A program made the translations under genes and the position numbers. The notes below the pieces were generated by a model. That model had not been told where the DNA came from and ran no database searches. It was given only the letters and a program-made list of their open reading frames with translations. 64,000 nt of DNA from Metridium senile (taxonomy: Eukaryota; Cnidaria; Anthozoa; Actiniaria; Metridiidae): the NCBI GenBank assembly GCA_949775045.1, contig OX459101.1, positions 2,410,501-2,474,500 of the forward strand, in the 5' to 3' direction. Below are positions 9,941 to 33,600 of the stretch, in pieces; position 1 is the first letter of the stretch; each line of letters opens with the position of its first letter.

Positions 9941-12862
9941 CAAGTAATCAATCAACCAATCAATCAATCAATCAACCAACCAACCAATTAATCAAGTAAC
10001 CAATCAATAAATCAAGTAATCAACAAATTATAAATCAAACGATCAATCAATTGAGTAATCAAGCAACCAATCAAACAGCCAGTCAACCAGCCAGTGCCAA
10101 CCAGCCAGTGCTGAACAGATAAAGTTGAAATTTGTACCTGGCAAAAAGCATCGTTATCAGCCTCGGTCGGTTGAGCTGTGTTGGGAAAGTCTAAGCTGAT
10201 AAAGTCGTGATAATTCCATGTTTGAGGGATTTCAGTCATAGCCATCCAAGTCTGCAATAAAAAAAAGCAATATGCAATGTAAATATTTTCAGTACGTTTT
10301 TTGTAAGGTTTTGAAAAGTACTTGTCCGTCGAAATGTTTTTGTTTCTTTAGTTTTATTAGTTTTCTTTATTTTGTTTGTGTTTTCATAAAAATCAACCCT
10401 TTCATGCAATGTTATATTTCTTACCACGTCAACGTCTTTGTGGCGTCCATCAAAGTTTCTTCCTTCTCTCATACAAATAGTAAAATCGTTTCTTGTGATT
10501 CCTTCCACCCACACTGTGGCTGCATCCTGCTTTCTGTCCAACACATTGTGATGTGGAGAGACAAAGACATGCGGCAGGCTTGGATAAGCCTAACAAATCA
10601 AGTTATTGAAAAAAACTATTAATATAAATATTTATTTTAGTTATTTATTTAATCACTTCCACCAAAAAATACAATAAAATACAGAATAATACTAAAATGA
10701 GAATTGCTAAAAAAATACATGAATAAGTGGTGAGGGATTACACAACAGAGCGAGGCTCCAGATTAAGTGTGCCCGGAAATAATATAAATAATAATAATAA
10801 AATATAATATGTGCTTAGAGCGAAAACATTGCTCAAAAAATAGTTACTAACTAATAGTTTTTATTTAGTGACTATTTAGTCGGTATCACTCAATTGCAAC
10901 CACAAACATCAAATACAAAAGGAAACAATACCTCATTACAACTTTACTTGTCTTTTGTAGTAACTAATAGTCGCTAAATAAGAACTATTACACACTAACA
11001 ATTTGATTTTGTTTCATGGTTCTAGTGTTTTCGCTCTAAAACATAATCAGTTATCTAGTAAATGTACTATATTAATAATAATAAAACTAAAATAGAATTA
11101 AATATCCCTCGTGTTATTCATGATGTTAGACATTTTAAAATCGTCTCTCCAAAAACAGTTAATACCACGACGATAATAGTATAATAACTTGACGAAATCT
11201 AACCTGAGAGAGAACGATACGATGGCACTGGGTACCAGTCGTCCAGTCGTTAAACTTGACAGATCCATCTGTCACACCAGACTCAATTCCTTGATAAGCC
11301 ACCCAGTTGACTGTCACGTTACCATTTGACCCATCCCCACCTTCAACAAGACAAACTTTAAAATTGCTTGTAGTCACAGCCTCAACCCACGTAAATACAA
11401 CGTCATGTACACGTGACGAGCTCGTGCCAAAGCTTGCTGACGTAAACACTTTGACAGACTCAACTCCCGTAAAGGCTGTTGGGAAGGTGATCGTGTCACA
11501 GTAGTAATTGTCTGGTGTTGTTCGTCCAATGCGATGCGTTCCATGTTGTACGCCTACAGGAGTAAGAATAACACACAGATAAGTAGCCTAGGTCATGGTA
11601 ATTCTTTGACGATAATCGGTCTATCCGGGATGGAATGTTAATATGATCGATAAGATCCTTCAACACTCAAATGATCAAATTTGATATACGATATTTAGTA
11701 ACATTTGAAATATTTTTGTAAAAAGTTTTGGAGAAAGTTTTTCTTGCATAAGGACATTGTATTGCCATGACTATAATGTATTAGTGGTGTGCTACACAAA
11801 AGCAGTATCAAACTGAAAAAGGTTCACGGAACGTGAATTCAAACTCTATGTAAAAGAATTGTATATATAAGATGGGAGGGCCCATGAGATACCCTTTCAG
11901 AGATCCCAGTGTGACACTATATTTTGTTATATGTATGGTTGCACCTCTTTGTAAAATGTGCTTAGAATCGTAGAATAATTTTGATTGCAATATGTAATCT
12001 TAAAGTACACAGTTTAATCTGAATACAATTTTAGTAATTTTCTCATATGATTGAAAAATGTCCAAAGAACTACAGCGTGATTTTGATTCTGTGAAGTGCG
12101 CCATTTGTATGTTGTGCTATCGCTGGCGAATTGGGTGTTGGCTGCTCTGATAACAACTCTCGCTACTCTAACTCCTTTAATAGGTTTTAAAAACATAAAA
12201 AGTACTTGTAAACACCGTCAAAACTATCGTTTCAAGTTGAATTTCAATAAAAACAAAAGTACACCTCGTATATAAATGTTTGAAGCTTACACGAAATAAA
12301 AATGTTGCATTTTAAAGGTTTTGCACAAAATTTCAATAAAAAGTATACGCGTTTCTTATAATGAAGTTCTAAAGAATTGTCTTTCTCACTTTCGTTTTGA
12401 TTTTTGATTGCAATATGTAACCTTAAAGTTCACAGTATGATTACAAATTAGTAGTTTTTGCATATGAAAATGTTTGCAAAATGTATTAAGAACGACAAGG
12501 TAATTTTGATTCTATGAAGAGAGCAGTTTGTTGGTTGTGCTATCGCTCGGCAAATCGGGCGTTGGCTGTTGTGATGACAACTTTCACTAATTTAACTATT
12601 TTAATTGGTTTTAAAACACCATGAAAACTATCGTTTGAAGTTGAAACTCAAGAAAACGTTTCGTATGTAAATGTTTGCAGCTTAAGTCTAAAGGACTCGA
12701 ATCACACGAGATTAAAATATTGTCTATTGAGAGTTTTGCACAAAATTTCAATTAAAAGTATACTTGTTTCTTATAATAAAGTTCTAAAGGATTGTCATTC
12801 TCACCTTCGACTGCAGCGAAGACACCAGCGAGACCCAAGAAAACGACGAAAAACGATTTCAT
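119..12862 (-). CDS. ML1: secreted multi-lectin protein, TLDc-tailed (3' end off window)
   Basis: Fifteen exons read leftward: 12805-12862, 11204-11553, 10425-10589, 10138-10251, 9599-9724, 9236-9332, 8678-8896, 6939-7315, 6689-6856, 6408-6518, 6068-6184, 5563-5653, 4586-4963, 3867-3983, 119-349. All have AG acceptors and GT donors, and the phases join in frame for 906 residues without a stop. Order: signal peptide, H-type-lectin unit A, follistatin/Kazal, H-type-lectin unit B, C-type lectin, EGF, first half of TLDc. By comparison with ML2, one more exon with the rest of TLDc and the stop lies beyond the left edge. The start codon follows AAC, giving an A at -3, and opens a clear signal peptide. 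The product is inferred to be secreted and carbohydrate-binding. The introns carry insertions absent from ML2 at 1031-1725, 2208-3261 and about 7323-8463. Confidence 0.82.
355..660. repeat. Dispersed inverted-repeat family, copy 1
   Basis: The sequence contains GTACTCTGCGGAGTAC, a GTCCAATTTT segment with AAAACATCAC, and a terminal GATCGCGCGATTT. The same segments recur at 16170-16410 and, inverted, at 3525-3790. The many internal palindromes suggest a foldback MITE family. Confidence 0.5.
1031..1725. mobile_element. Putative inverted-repeat element with CACGTGA ends
   Basis: This block interrupts sequence that is continuous in ML2 near 16785 (reading CTATTGAGATTC there). Its ends carry short inverted repeats around TTCACGTGAC, and ATTG or TTG is repeated at the junctions. 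No protein-coding capacity is seen. The exact borders are uncertain by a few bases. Confidence 0.5.
2208..3261. mobile_element. Non-autonomous Tc1/mariner- or pogo-like element
   Basis: The ends are inverted repeats beginning CAGTAAAAACCCGC, about 26 bp with two mismatches, flanked by a TA duplication (2206-2207 and 3262-3263). The ML2 intron has the uninterrupted site with a single TA near 17415. No transposase reading frame is visible, so the element is non-autonomous. A 17-bp perfect inverted repeat inside (2434-2450 with 2872-2888) suggests a second element nested within it. Confidence 0.85.
3525..3790. repeat. Dispersed inverted-repeat family, copy 2
   Basis: This copy is inverted relative to 355-660 and shares the AAAACATCACGAG, GATCGTGCGATTT and GTCTGCAGAGTAC segments. 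It contains an internal stem around GGACGTGC and GCGAGTCC. Confidence 0.5.
3867..3983 (-). CDS. ML1 exon 14: calcium-binding EGF module
   Basis: A 117-bp phase 1-1 exon encodes one EGF module with six cysteines. It starts DMNEC and contains [12 protein letters not shown], the pattern of calcium-binding EGF modules with a possible Asn-hydroxylation site. A CAGT-type tetranucleotide repeat lies just downstream in the intron (about 3798-3857). Confidence 0.85.
4088..4345. repeat. Foldback element in ML1 intron
   Basis: The inverted arms AACAAGCCGAAGGCGCGTGA and TCACGCGCATTTGGCTTGTT enclose further short ATACAACA stems. The ML2 intron has the equivalent element at about 20380-20605, while ML3 has no such insertion near 34200. 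Confidence 0.6.
4586..4963 (-). CDS. ML1 exon 13: C-type lectin domain
   Basis: A 378-bp phase 1-1 exon encodes a complete C-type lectin domain. It has the long-form N-terminal Cys pair, [18 protein letters not shown], the loop [13 protein letters not shown] and the HWNDVTC site. WND and the loop acids are the Ca2+-site-2 residues of sugar-binding members. The loop reads QPN, neither the mannose-type EPN nor the galactose-type QPD. Four N-glycosylation sequons are visible (NTS, NLT and two NFT). ML1 has Tyr where the other copies have an extra Cys in CGSCHAYTC. Confidence 0.88.
5563..7315 (-). CDS. ML1 exons 8-12: H-type-lectin unit B (three repeats)
   Basis: Exons of 377, 168, 111, 117 and 91 bp repeat the layout of unit A with the same phases. 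The three repeats are marked by NFTVCMTK then [16 protein letters not shown] then DWMAFE, and TFRVCLKEL then VQYVVVSG. Exon boundaries fall at matching places in the repeats, so units A and B are an ancient internal duplication. Start and end phases are both 1. Confidence 0.72.
7327..7426. repeat. 100-bp near-palindrome
   Basis: The sequence begins GTTTACAACATGAGCG and ends in its inverse, CGCGAATGTTGTAAAC. It lies within the block inserted in the ML1 intron between exons 7 and 8, and shares its ACAACA-rich terminal motif with the foldback at 4088-4345. Confidence 0.65.
7665..7985 (+). pseudogene. Crypton-like tyrosine-recombinase fragment
   Basis: An open segment from about 7689 reads KWAVKLFHEWQ, then LSRFIEEV, RRGERYPPKTLYLLACGIKRY. 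This is the N-terminal pattern of the Crypton-derived family also seen in ZMYM/QRICH1-type proteins (DUF3504), with W-A-V-K-x-F-x-x-W, then F-x-x-E-V and YPP-x-TLY. Only about 100 residues are present, without the catalytic part. It sits in an ML1 intron, on the strand opposite to the gene, and is absent from the shorter equivalent introns of ML2 (160 bp) and ML3 (215 bp). Confidence 0.6.
8250..8336. repeat. Short tandem repeat (about three units)
   Basis: Three copies of a unit of about 30 bp containing GATACATCCACTAGTG occur in the block inserted in ML1 intron 7. Confidence 0.75.
8678..8896 (-). CDS. ML1 exon 7: follistatin/Kazal-like module
   Basis: A 219-bp phase 1-1 exon encodes about 73 residues. 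A short Cys pair region ([14 protein letters not shown]) is followed by a Kazal core with [20 protein letters not shown] and a closing GGC. This is the follistatin-domain pattern of agrin and SPARC-like proteins. Kazal modules can inhibit serine proteases, but in large extracellular proteins they are often structural, so inhibition is not claimed. Confidence 0.82.
9236..11553 (-). CDS. ML1 exons 2-6: H-type-lectin unit A (three repeats)
   Basis: Five exons of 350, 165, 114, 126 and 97 bp encode three repeats. Each has a hydrophobic strand, a WVE motif, an F-x-V/I/T-C motif and a closing strand. The first repeat ends NVTVNWVAYQG, which matches the V-x-W-x-A-x-G ending of the H-type lectin (discoidin/Helix agglutinin) family. 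Repeats two and three are each split by an intron after WVE or before the final strand. H-type lectins typically bind GalNAc-like sugars as trimers; binding here is not shown. The intron between exons 4 and 5 holds a CAAT microsatellite. Confidence 0.72.
9752..10070. repeat. CAAT microsatellite in ML1 unit-A intron
   Basis: Degenerate and perfect CAAT/CAAC tetranucleotide repeats fill most of the intron between exons 4 and 5. The paralogous introns carry the same type of tract at 24605-24830 and 37847-38040. Confidence 0.9.
12805..12862 (-). CDS. ML1 exon 1: signal peptide
   Basis: This 58-bp exon encodes MKSFFVVFLGLAGVFA and ends in phase 1 at a GTGAG donor. A lysine, a hydrophobic core and small residues near Ala-Ala form a standard secretory signal. 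The same exon is found at 27469-27526, 40604-40661 and 49760-49817. Confidence 0.85.
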
Positions 12863-13739
12863 GTTGGCTCTCTTCGTGTAAGCGACTAGCAGCAACTAAC
12901 CTAGTACTACAGAACAACAGCCTTTTCATAGTGACTCTCAGGACTTTAAACTATTTTTGATCAAATTATGAATTCCCTCAACCAATGGTTAGGGATTTAA
13001 TGAGAACTCTGTAATGGGTATTGTATGATCTTATGTTATGTTCTCAATAAGTTTTTTCAAGATATGTTAGGAGAGTATAAAAGTAGATCATTTGCTGGGA
13101 TGTAATGAAATTTGAACTTTTTGGAGATAATCTAGCCCGTGTCAAGACTATCTGAATAGCCATAATGTAACGCATATGTGTTTAAACTGCATTTTCGCTT
13201 CATGGTGCAAAATGTTTAAAGTTTTAGACGTTTGTCACAATCTGGTGCATACTTCTAATAAGAGTGAAATGAAAGTTTCTGTTCTTTTTTCCTGTAAACT
13301 GCAGGGTACAAAACATACAGAGTTAACTTCCGCCCTCGGGAATGTGAGTTAAAAAATGAGGTCAAATTAATAAATAAGAAAGACAATAGTTAGTGAGTTA
13401 ATGGTCCAAAATCTATTATTTGCCTTCTTTGAAATCAGTTTTGTAATCTAGACACATGTTGACATATACTAGCTGGTTAACATTGCTGGAACAAGGTCAT
13501 TGCGTAGAGTGTTATCTAAACATTGAGTTTTGCTTTGAAAGATGCACACCTAATTGTCCTGAAGTTCAATGAAGCTGAACTCTTTCTTATGTTATTCGTT
13601 TCTTACTAAATTCCTAATGTTCTATTTTGATGATACAGCATTCTTGCAATTACGTGTATTATTAGACAGAGAAACTTTACTTACGTTTTCTTGCTAATTA
13701 TATCTTGTAACCTGTAAAAAGAAAGTGTTTTTTTTTTTC

Positions 13740-13880
13740 ATTATCATTTTTCATCAGTCATCATCATCACGTGCCCTAAGCATTATTATGATTACGATAT
13801 TATCATTATCATCATCATAACCATTCATCATTATGCCTTAATTACCCACTATTATCAATATCACCTACATCACCATTACC
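13740..13880. repeat. ATC-rich repeat upstream of ML1
   Basis: TCATCATCATCAC and ATTATCATT segments occur about 0.9 kb upstream of the ML1 start codon. This is the shortest of four equivalent tracts in the array. Confidence 0.8.
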
Positions 13881-14014
13881 TATTTCCTTTTTTTCCTTAA
13901 TTTTATTTCCTTTCCTTTAGTAATTACCTTTCCTTTCCTTTTCTGTTCTTGTTTGTTGTCCTTCTTTCTCCATTTATTTTGCATCGTTTTTCTGCTTTTG
14001 ATATCCTTTTCAAG

Positions 14015-14178
14015 TGTAACCGCTGATATGCCAACCTCGTGGGCGCGCGTCAGTGTTTTCCCTCTTAGTTCGTGCAGACAGAACACCATCGAACCGTGTC
14101 ACCGTCGCCATCAAGGTTTTGGATCTACTTCACTACAATTTCGCTTGTGTATTTTAGATGCTTGAAACAACTTTTCAG
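14015..14178 (+). other. Conserved exon-like block upstream of ML1
   Basis: The block is bounded on the plus strand by a pyrimidine-rich tract ending in CAAG and a CAG|GTAAAT donor-like site. Equivalent blocks lie at 29028-29196, 42434-42595 and 54881-55046. A reading frame through it is stopped before the donor, so if transcribed it is probably non-coding. The splice signals are suggestive only. Confidence 0.3.
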
Positions 14179-14935
14179 GTAAATACTGTTACTTAAATTG
14201 TAATATTGCTATTTCAAGTAATTTTCATCAACAGCTGTTTGGTATGATTCACTTAAAAGTAGAAAGCAATGCAAAGCAAAAACAAAGAAAACATTCAACA
14301 TTTATTTACGAATTTACTAAAGAGTTAACGGTACGTAATTTTTTTTCTTTTATAAAACTTTATCTTGCAACTATTATTTCGATTACAAATGTTACTATAT
14401 GTTATCTACATTAGCCTAATTCAAATACAAAAGAGCAACTTAATCAAAAAACTCAAGAAAAAATTATGACTTTGTGTCAATTATCATGTTATTATTTGAG
14501 ATGTAAATCCTTTAAAATGTTTTATGATAATGGAGTTAATAGCAATTTGCACTATGCCAGTTATAAATAATGTTACATATTTATCGATTTTTGTTTGCGT
14601 ATACTAGATATATATTTTTTTGATTAGATTGAAAAAGAGTAAGTGATAGATTTTAATAATTGTCAAATAAACAAATCCAAAGCCATTACGTAATTTCTCC
14701 TGTAAATCAATATAAATAGTGAGCTCGGGCTACCTGTCATAAATCCTCATTGTCACACAAAAGTTTTTATAATTAATTTCGCTTAATGTTTTTCAAACCT
14801 ATAGATCAGATAAACCGCCATTTTTTGGCTTGAAAGTAAATCCTTGTGGACTTATCACAAATGGTTTTACTCAATACTTTTTAAATCAACTGTAAAGAAA
14901 CAAAAAGTTTTTAAATCAAATTTCCATGATTAAAC

Positions 14936-27526
<12,591 letters not shown>

Positions 27527-27670
27527 GTTGGCTTGCTCTCTTCGTCTAAGCGACTAGCAGCAACTAACCTAGTACTACATAACAACAGCCTTTTCATAGT
27601 GACTGTCGGCTTTAAACTATTTTTGATCAAATTATGAATTCTCTCAACCAATGGTTAGGGATTTAATAAG
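27527..27670 (-). promoter_or_regulatory. Putative ML2 promoter/5' UTR block
   Basis: This block upstream of the ML2 start codon is nearly identical before ML1, ML3 and ML4. It contains CCAATGG at 27648-27654, which reads as an inverted CCAAT box for the gene, and no clear TATA box in the gene's direction. Conservation may only reflect recent duplication. Confidence 0.3.
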
Positions 27671-28439
27671 AATGCTGTAATGGGTATTGTATGATCTAAT
27701 GTTATTTTCTCAATAAGATTTTTGAAGATATGTTAGGAGAGTATCCAAGTAGATCTATGCAGGGATGTAAGGAAATTTGAACTTTTTAGAGATAATCTAG
27801 CCCGTGTCAAGACTATCTGAAAAGCCAGAATGTAACGCATATGTGTTTTAACTGCGTTTTTGCTTCATGGTGAAAAATGTTCAAAGTTTTAGAAGTTTGT
27901 CACAATGTGGTGGTTATTTCTGATAAGAGTGAATTGAAAGTGTCTATTCTTTTAGCCTGTAAACTGCAGGGTACAAAACATACAGAGTTAACTTCCCCCC
28001 TCAGGGATGTAAGTTAAAAAACGAGGTCAAAATAATAAATAAGACAATAGTTAGTCAGTTAAAGGTCTAAAATCTATTATTTGACTTCTTTGAAATCAGT
28101 TTTGTAATCTAGACTCATGTTGATATACTAGCTAGTTAACATCGCTGAAGCAAGGTCATTGCGTAGAGAGTTATCTAAAGTTTGAGTTTTATCTTGAACG
28201 ATGCTCACGTAATTGTCCTGACTTTTGTAATTAAGTTGGAAAGGAATTAATTAAAAGTTAAAAGAAAATCATTGAAGCAGAACTCTTTCTTATGTTATTT
28301 CTTTCTTACTAAATTCCTAATGTTCTATTTTGATGATACAACATTCTTGCAATTAGGTGTATCAATGATAATAGACAGAGAAACTCTACTTACGTTTGCT
28401 TGCTTTCTTACATCTTGTAACCTGTAAAAAGAATTTTTT

Positions 28440-28870
28440 TTTTTCCATTATCATTTTTCATCAGTCATCATCATCACCCTAAGCATTTTTATCATTAAGA
28501 TATTATCAAAATCATCACCATTACTATTCATCATCATACCATCATCACCCACTATTATAATTATCATCATTATTATCATTCAGCATCATACCATCATCAC
28601 GCACTATTATCATTATCATCATCATTACCATTCATCATCATACCATCATCACCCACTATTATCATTATCATCATCATTACCATTCATCATCATACCATCA
28701 TCACCCACTATTATCATCATCATTACCATTCATCATCATACCATCATCACCCACTATTATCATTATCATTACCATTAATCATCATGCCATCATCACCCAC
28801 TATTATCAATATCATCATCATTACCATTCATCATCATACCATCATCACCCACTATTATATCATGCACCTA
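28440..28870. repeat. ATC-rich minisatellite upstream of ML2
   Basis: Imperfect units of about 45-50 bp contain CCATCATCACCCACTATT and TTACCATTCATCATCAT. Position relative to ML2 exon 1 matches the tracts of the other copies. Confidence 0.85.
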
Positions 28871-29027
28871 CATCACCATTTAAGAAACACGTAACACATG
28901 TTTTCTTTCCGATTTGCTCTTTTTTCCCTTTATTCTATTTCCTTTCATTTAGTAATTACCTTTCCTTTTCCGTTCTTGCTTGTTGTCCTTCTTCTCCTTT
29001 TAATTCTGCTTTTGACATCCTTTTCAG

Positions 29028-29196
29028 ACAAGTGTAACCACTGACATACCAGCCTCGTGGGCGCGCGTCAATGTTTTCCCTCTCAGTTCGTGCAGGCAGA
29101 AAACAATCGAACCGTGTTATCGTCGCCATCAAGGTTTTGGATCTACTTCGCTCCTGTTTCTCTTGTGGAATTTAGATGTTTGAAACAACTTTTCAG
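29028..29196 (+). other. Exon-like block upstream of ML2
   Basis: Starts after a pyrimidine tract ending TTTTCAG and ends before GTAAATAC on the plus strand. Homologous to 14015-14178. Confidence 0.3.
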
Positions 29197-30257
29197 GTAA
29201 ATACTGCTAGTACGTAAATGTTATATTGCTATTTAAAGTAGTTTTCATCAACTGTTTGGTATGATTCACTTAAACGTAGAAAGCAATGCAAAGCAAAAAC
29301 AAACAAAACATTTACCACTTATATTATTTACGAATTTACATTACAGTACAGTACGTATTATTTTTTTAATAAAAAGCTCAATTATTGTTGTTACTTTATG
29401 TTATCAACATTAGCGTGATTCAAATACAACACAGAAAAGTAATCAAAAAAACTTCAAGAAAATAATTATTATTTTGTGCAATTTTTAGTTATGTTGCTCA
29501 ATCATGTTCAACCATGCATTGTTTTTATTAACTGCAAAAATAAACAATTAAGTAGAAAACACAAATATTTTGTCACTCTTTAATATGGTTATTAGTAATC
29601 AGTAAAGTTATTAATATATGAACTTGTTTTTGTGCTTCTGTTTCACACTATAATTGTACTATATCATATACTATAATCATAATCATTATACTCGTACAAC
29701 TTCTATGGCTTGATATATTTTGTATCACAAAAAGCTTTAGTATAAACACCGAGTATTAAAACAATGATTATAGATCACAGATCATAGAAGCTGACTAGAA
29801 TCGTTCATAACTACAAGAAAATTACTACTAACTCACTGAAACTATCAAGCTGTGCGACTTTGAACTGCGCAATTTTCCACAAATAAGCAACAACAAATAC
29901 ACACTTGTTTCAAAGCCAAAACACATACACACCTAGTTTACATTCTAAGGCTGCAAAGGATTTCGGTATTTGCTCTCGTTATTAATTCAATGATAGCATA
30001 TTTTGATTGTATATGTATTTGTGACATGGCAAACACTTGCATTTGATATATATATAAACAAATATATTGCAAAAACGTACAAACCATGCTGATATTACCG
30101 ACATCCTTTGCAGTTTTGGAATGTTGACTTCGGCTGCGACAACAATCTTTAAAATAGGTGTAAATATCACACCGAAGCCGAGTCCGAATGGTTTAGGTTA
30201 AGAACTTGCCCTGACATGAAGAAGATCAAAAATATTAAACCTCAGACTAGTATGTTT

Positions 30258-30622
30258 CTAATTTGTACCACAATAGCGAAGATTGCAGCCTGCAGGAGGT
30301 GGCTTGAACTCGTACACATAGAATGTTCCACAGTTCAGCACGCGTATTGTCGTACTCCATTGACAGCAACTCCCGCTCCATGCAAAACAAACAGTTTTTG
30401 AAACTATTCCTTCTTGTACGGTAGGGTGGGGATCGGAGAGCCAGCCGGTGGCCTGTGTATCACAGGTGTATGCAGATGTACAAGATGATGGCATTTGTGT
30501 ACCAGCAGCACCTGTCAGACGATACCATTGAACTGCCATATAACTGTCACATTGGTTACTATTGCCATAGTTAACATTTCGAGTCCCATCAGATATCTCA
30601 GTGTAAGAAGAACACGCAGATA
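30258..30622 (-). CDS. ML3 exon 17: D8C domain and stop
   Basis: The final 120 residues start with [16 protein letters not shown]. They contain [56 protein letters not shown] and a closing CNLRYC. This spacing of cysteines with WYR and HP motifs matches the D8C domain of uromodulin-like proteins. Confidence 0.85.
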
Positions 30623-33600
30623 CTAGTAAGAAACGAAAAAAATACCTAGCAAATCTTCAGATTTATGTTTCTCAATATCATTTTTGATCAGTTTTATTCG
30701 CATTGGGAGTTGACAATACTCCTCCATTTTTTCAAAACTCGAACAAATTTAATAATAATCAAAACTAATATGAGGTCCCTTCCCAGTCAAAATAACATCT
30801 ATCAATTTTTTTTGTTAAGTTCTAGTAATGTTTGTGTGTTCTGAAATAATGACTGTAAATATTTTACAACACCGCACAGCATTGTGGGATACGCCTCAAA
30901 ATTTATGCTCACAAAACATTAATTCGTTTACAGGAAATTATTTAATTCGGATAAAATTAATTAATTCGATTAAATTGATAAGAGAAAAATAATAATATTT
31001 GGACTACTGTATAAAGAATACAAATGATAAAAATGTCGTTAAAGAACTCATAAAAATTAATAGAACTTTACAAAAATAAATATAATATTATTATGACCAG
31101 GATGTGCCTCCATAGTGCTCTCGTGTGGTTTATAATTTTTGACGATAATTTTTGTATGCAATTTGCATCAATCAAATCAATTGTACGATAGATTCGATCG
31201 AAAAACAGACGGAAAAATTATAGCCATTTCAAGATGATTAGTTGAAATAAGTATATTTGTTGCATTGAGTCTTGGACCGATACAGATTGTCGGTCAAAAA
31301 ATTGCAAATGCCATTGCTTTAACCACGATTGAATTGTGATGAACTAGATATATACCAGTATTTCACAACTACACCTATTTCAACTAATCTGGAAATGGTT
31401 GATCTGAGACCAACAGGAATTGTGAGAGTTTACAATCAGTAAATGCTGCTGAATTACAGATACCTGTATTTTACCAGTAAGCATTAGTATTCAAACGTGA
31501 TGATAATAGTACATTTGCAATTTAGTGAACTCCCACAATCCTTGTCGGTCTCAAATCAACCATTTCAAGATGGTAAGATCAACGTTTATTGAAATAGGTT
31601 TATAACATACAAGGTGTTTTAATGGGGAAATTTAAGTCAAGTTAGTCTCACCTTCATATTTTGCTGAAAATCCAGGATACGTGGCTGATCCATCAGAGAT
31701 AAATGTGACGTACAGTTGATTGGATGAGCTTGTTATTGACGATGGAACGACATTCCCACTATATTCACCGAGTAATGTAGCACCATTGGAATTACCATCG
31801 TACACTCTAACGTAGTCGCTTCGACTCTCAGTATTAATACTTTCCAATGAAATAGTAATTCTTTCATCTGCTGTCAGAGTCCAATAACAGTTTTCGTGGT
31901 TTCCATAGTTATTAGGGTAATTAGGTGACGTAAATCGACCACTGTAACTGTTTATAGCGGAATAACCACAATTTGTTTGGACTGACATGTGTGCTGCAAA
32001 AATGGATAATAATGCAATTGTAATGAAATGAATCGTAAATTTGTGATTTAATATTATATATTTTTCTAGTTTAATTTCAGTACATATATGTTATTTACCG
32101 GCTGGGAGGTCCGTATAGTGAAAAACTGCCCGAGGTCTTGGATGTACGGACCGAGGTCCGCCGAGGTCCGTACATCCAAGACCGAGGGTTGTCAGAAACC
32201 GGTTTTCATTCAGTGTGACGGCGCCTCGACAAACTTACAGAAATTTTAATTCTAAAATATTTTAAATTACTGCAGCTTTCTCCATCATTCCAAATCAAAT
32301 ATCGTTTAAAGAGAAAGGGTTTTGTTTATATCTCAACATCAAAGAAAGTCAAGAAACAAAAAACAAGCTTTACAAAGGATTTTAGCTGACACGAACACTG
32401 AGTGAACCAAGATGGATGTTGAAACGAGTAGAAATTCGTCGTTCTTGTGGACGTTTGCATCAAGAAAAAAGCCTACTGAAGCTTATTTTTCGATAAATGA
32501 CAAGAAATAAGAAATTTAGTCGAAGTCACCGACAACTGTTGAAGGAATTAATTTGTCTGTGTCGTAATTTATGAAGAAGATGAAAGTTGAAAGCATTGGG
32601 ATCGCTGACAGGACTTTGAATCAAGCAAATCGACCTTTTTCAAGATTGTTTATCCTTTTGTATGCAGAAAAAGAAAGACAAGAACACTTCCTTACTTCGA
32701 AAACGTTGTAGACTTTGTACATAAACTTCTCGTGAATTTATAGCATTTTAAAAGTGACTGAAAAGCAAAGACATATCTCATCAAGAAAGATAGCTCAATT
32801 CACCGCCGTGTTGTTTACAATGCAAGGAAAGATAAAAACTACAAGTATATTTTTCAACTTTTATCGAGGTATGTGAACGAGCTTTATATTCTTTAGAAAA
32901 TTAAAAAAAACCTGGTGTATTATCACAACCTTTTGTGTATTCTCGTGTATTCTCTCGTGAGTTTTTGCAATATTGATTTGATTTTCTCAACTTTGCTTAT
33001 GTTTGCAAAAACAACCAACGCTCGCCATGTAGCTTTTAATTTTCTCTCAGTCGGTTATCACATTCTGTCCATTCTGTCAGTGTTTTGGTCAATTCAGAAT
33101 TCTAGATCTCCTACTATTTTGTTCGATAAATTACCATAATTAACAATTACCTATATATTAAAGAAAATTTTTCAAAAATTAATATCGCTGGGAAGAAATG
33201 GTACCAACGAACAGGATACCGTGGACCGGGCAGATCGTGAAAAACTGGCCCGCTCGCTAGTCAATCACAGCGCGCGAATCACAGGATACCGGACCGAAAA
33301 AAAATAAATGTTGTTATTTTGTTAACTGCGTTTAATTGAAACAACATCAGCAAAATGTATTTTGTAAAAAAAAATTGATACATAGATTATAAATAAATAT
33401 AAGTAAAAAATACAGGTAAATACTTCTAAGATGAGAGAATGCTTATATACCATGCGAACTGTCTCCTTTTATCTCCACGATTACCTGAAGGAACGGATAA
33501 CATCTAGCAATCAGTTAAAGGTAGTTTCGACGCACGTCAAATGAAACTGATCTGCCGTTTCATCGTACTTCATCCTATTTCTGTTTTAGAACAACAAGAA

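Larger units (their letters stand above)
12863..14935. other. Intergenic region between ML2 3' end and ML1 start
   Basis: The 0.6 kb next to ML1 is closely similar upstream of ML2, ML3 and ML4. It includes an inverted CCAAT motif near 12981 and, on the plus strand, TATAAAAG at 13076-13083. An ATC-rich repeat follows (13740-13880), then an exon-like plus-strand block (14015-14178) and AT-rich 3' flank of ML2. A possible minus-strand ATTAAA polyadenylation signal lies at 14652-14657. Confidence 0.5.
27671..30257. other. Intergenic region between ML3 3' end and ML2 start
   Basis: Contains upstream sequence shared with the other copies, an ATC-rich repeat (28440-28870), the exon-like block at 29028-29196 and about 1 kb of AT-rich 3' flank of ML3. 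I see no independent gene. Confidence 0.55.

Noticed and set aside
11307..11504. Plus-strand open frame antisense to unit A exon 2, repeated in other copies
   Set aside because: It is the shadow of a conserved minus-strand exon. The minus strand has splice sites, in-frame joining and a recognisable domain.
13076..13083. Plus-strand TATAAAAG as a promoter for a divergent gene
   Set aside because: Only a motif, altered in the ML2 copy, with no coding sequence downstream; kept only as part of a low-confidence hypothesis.
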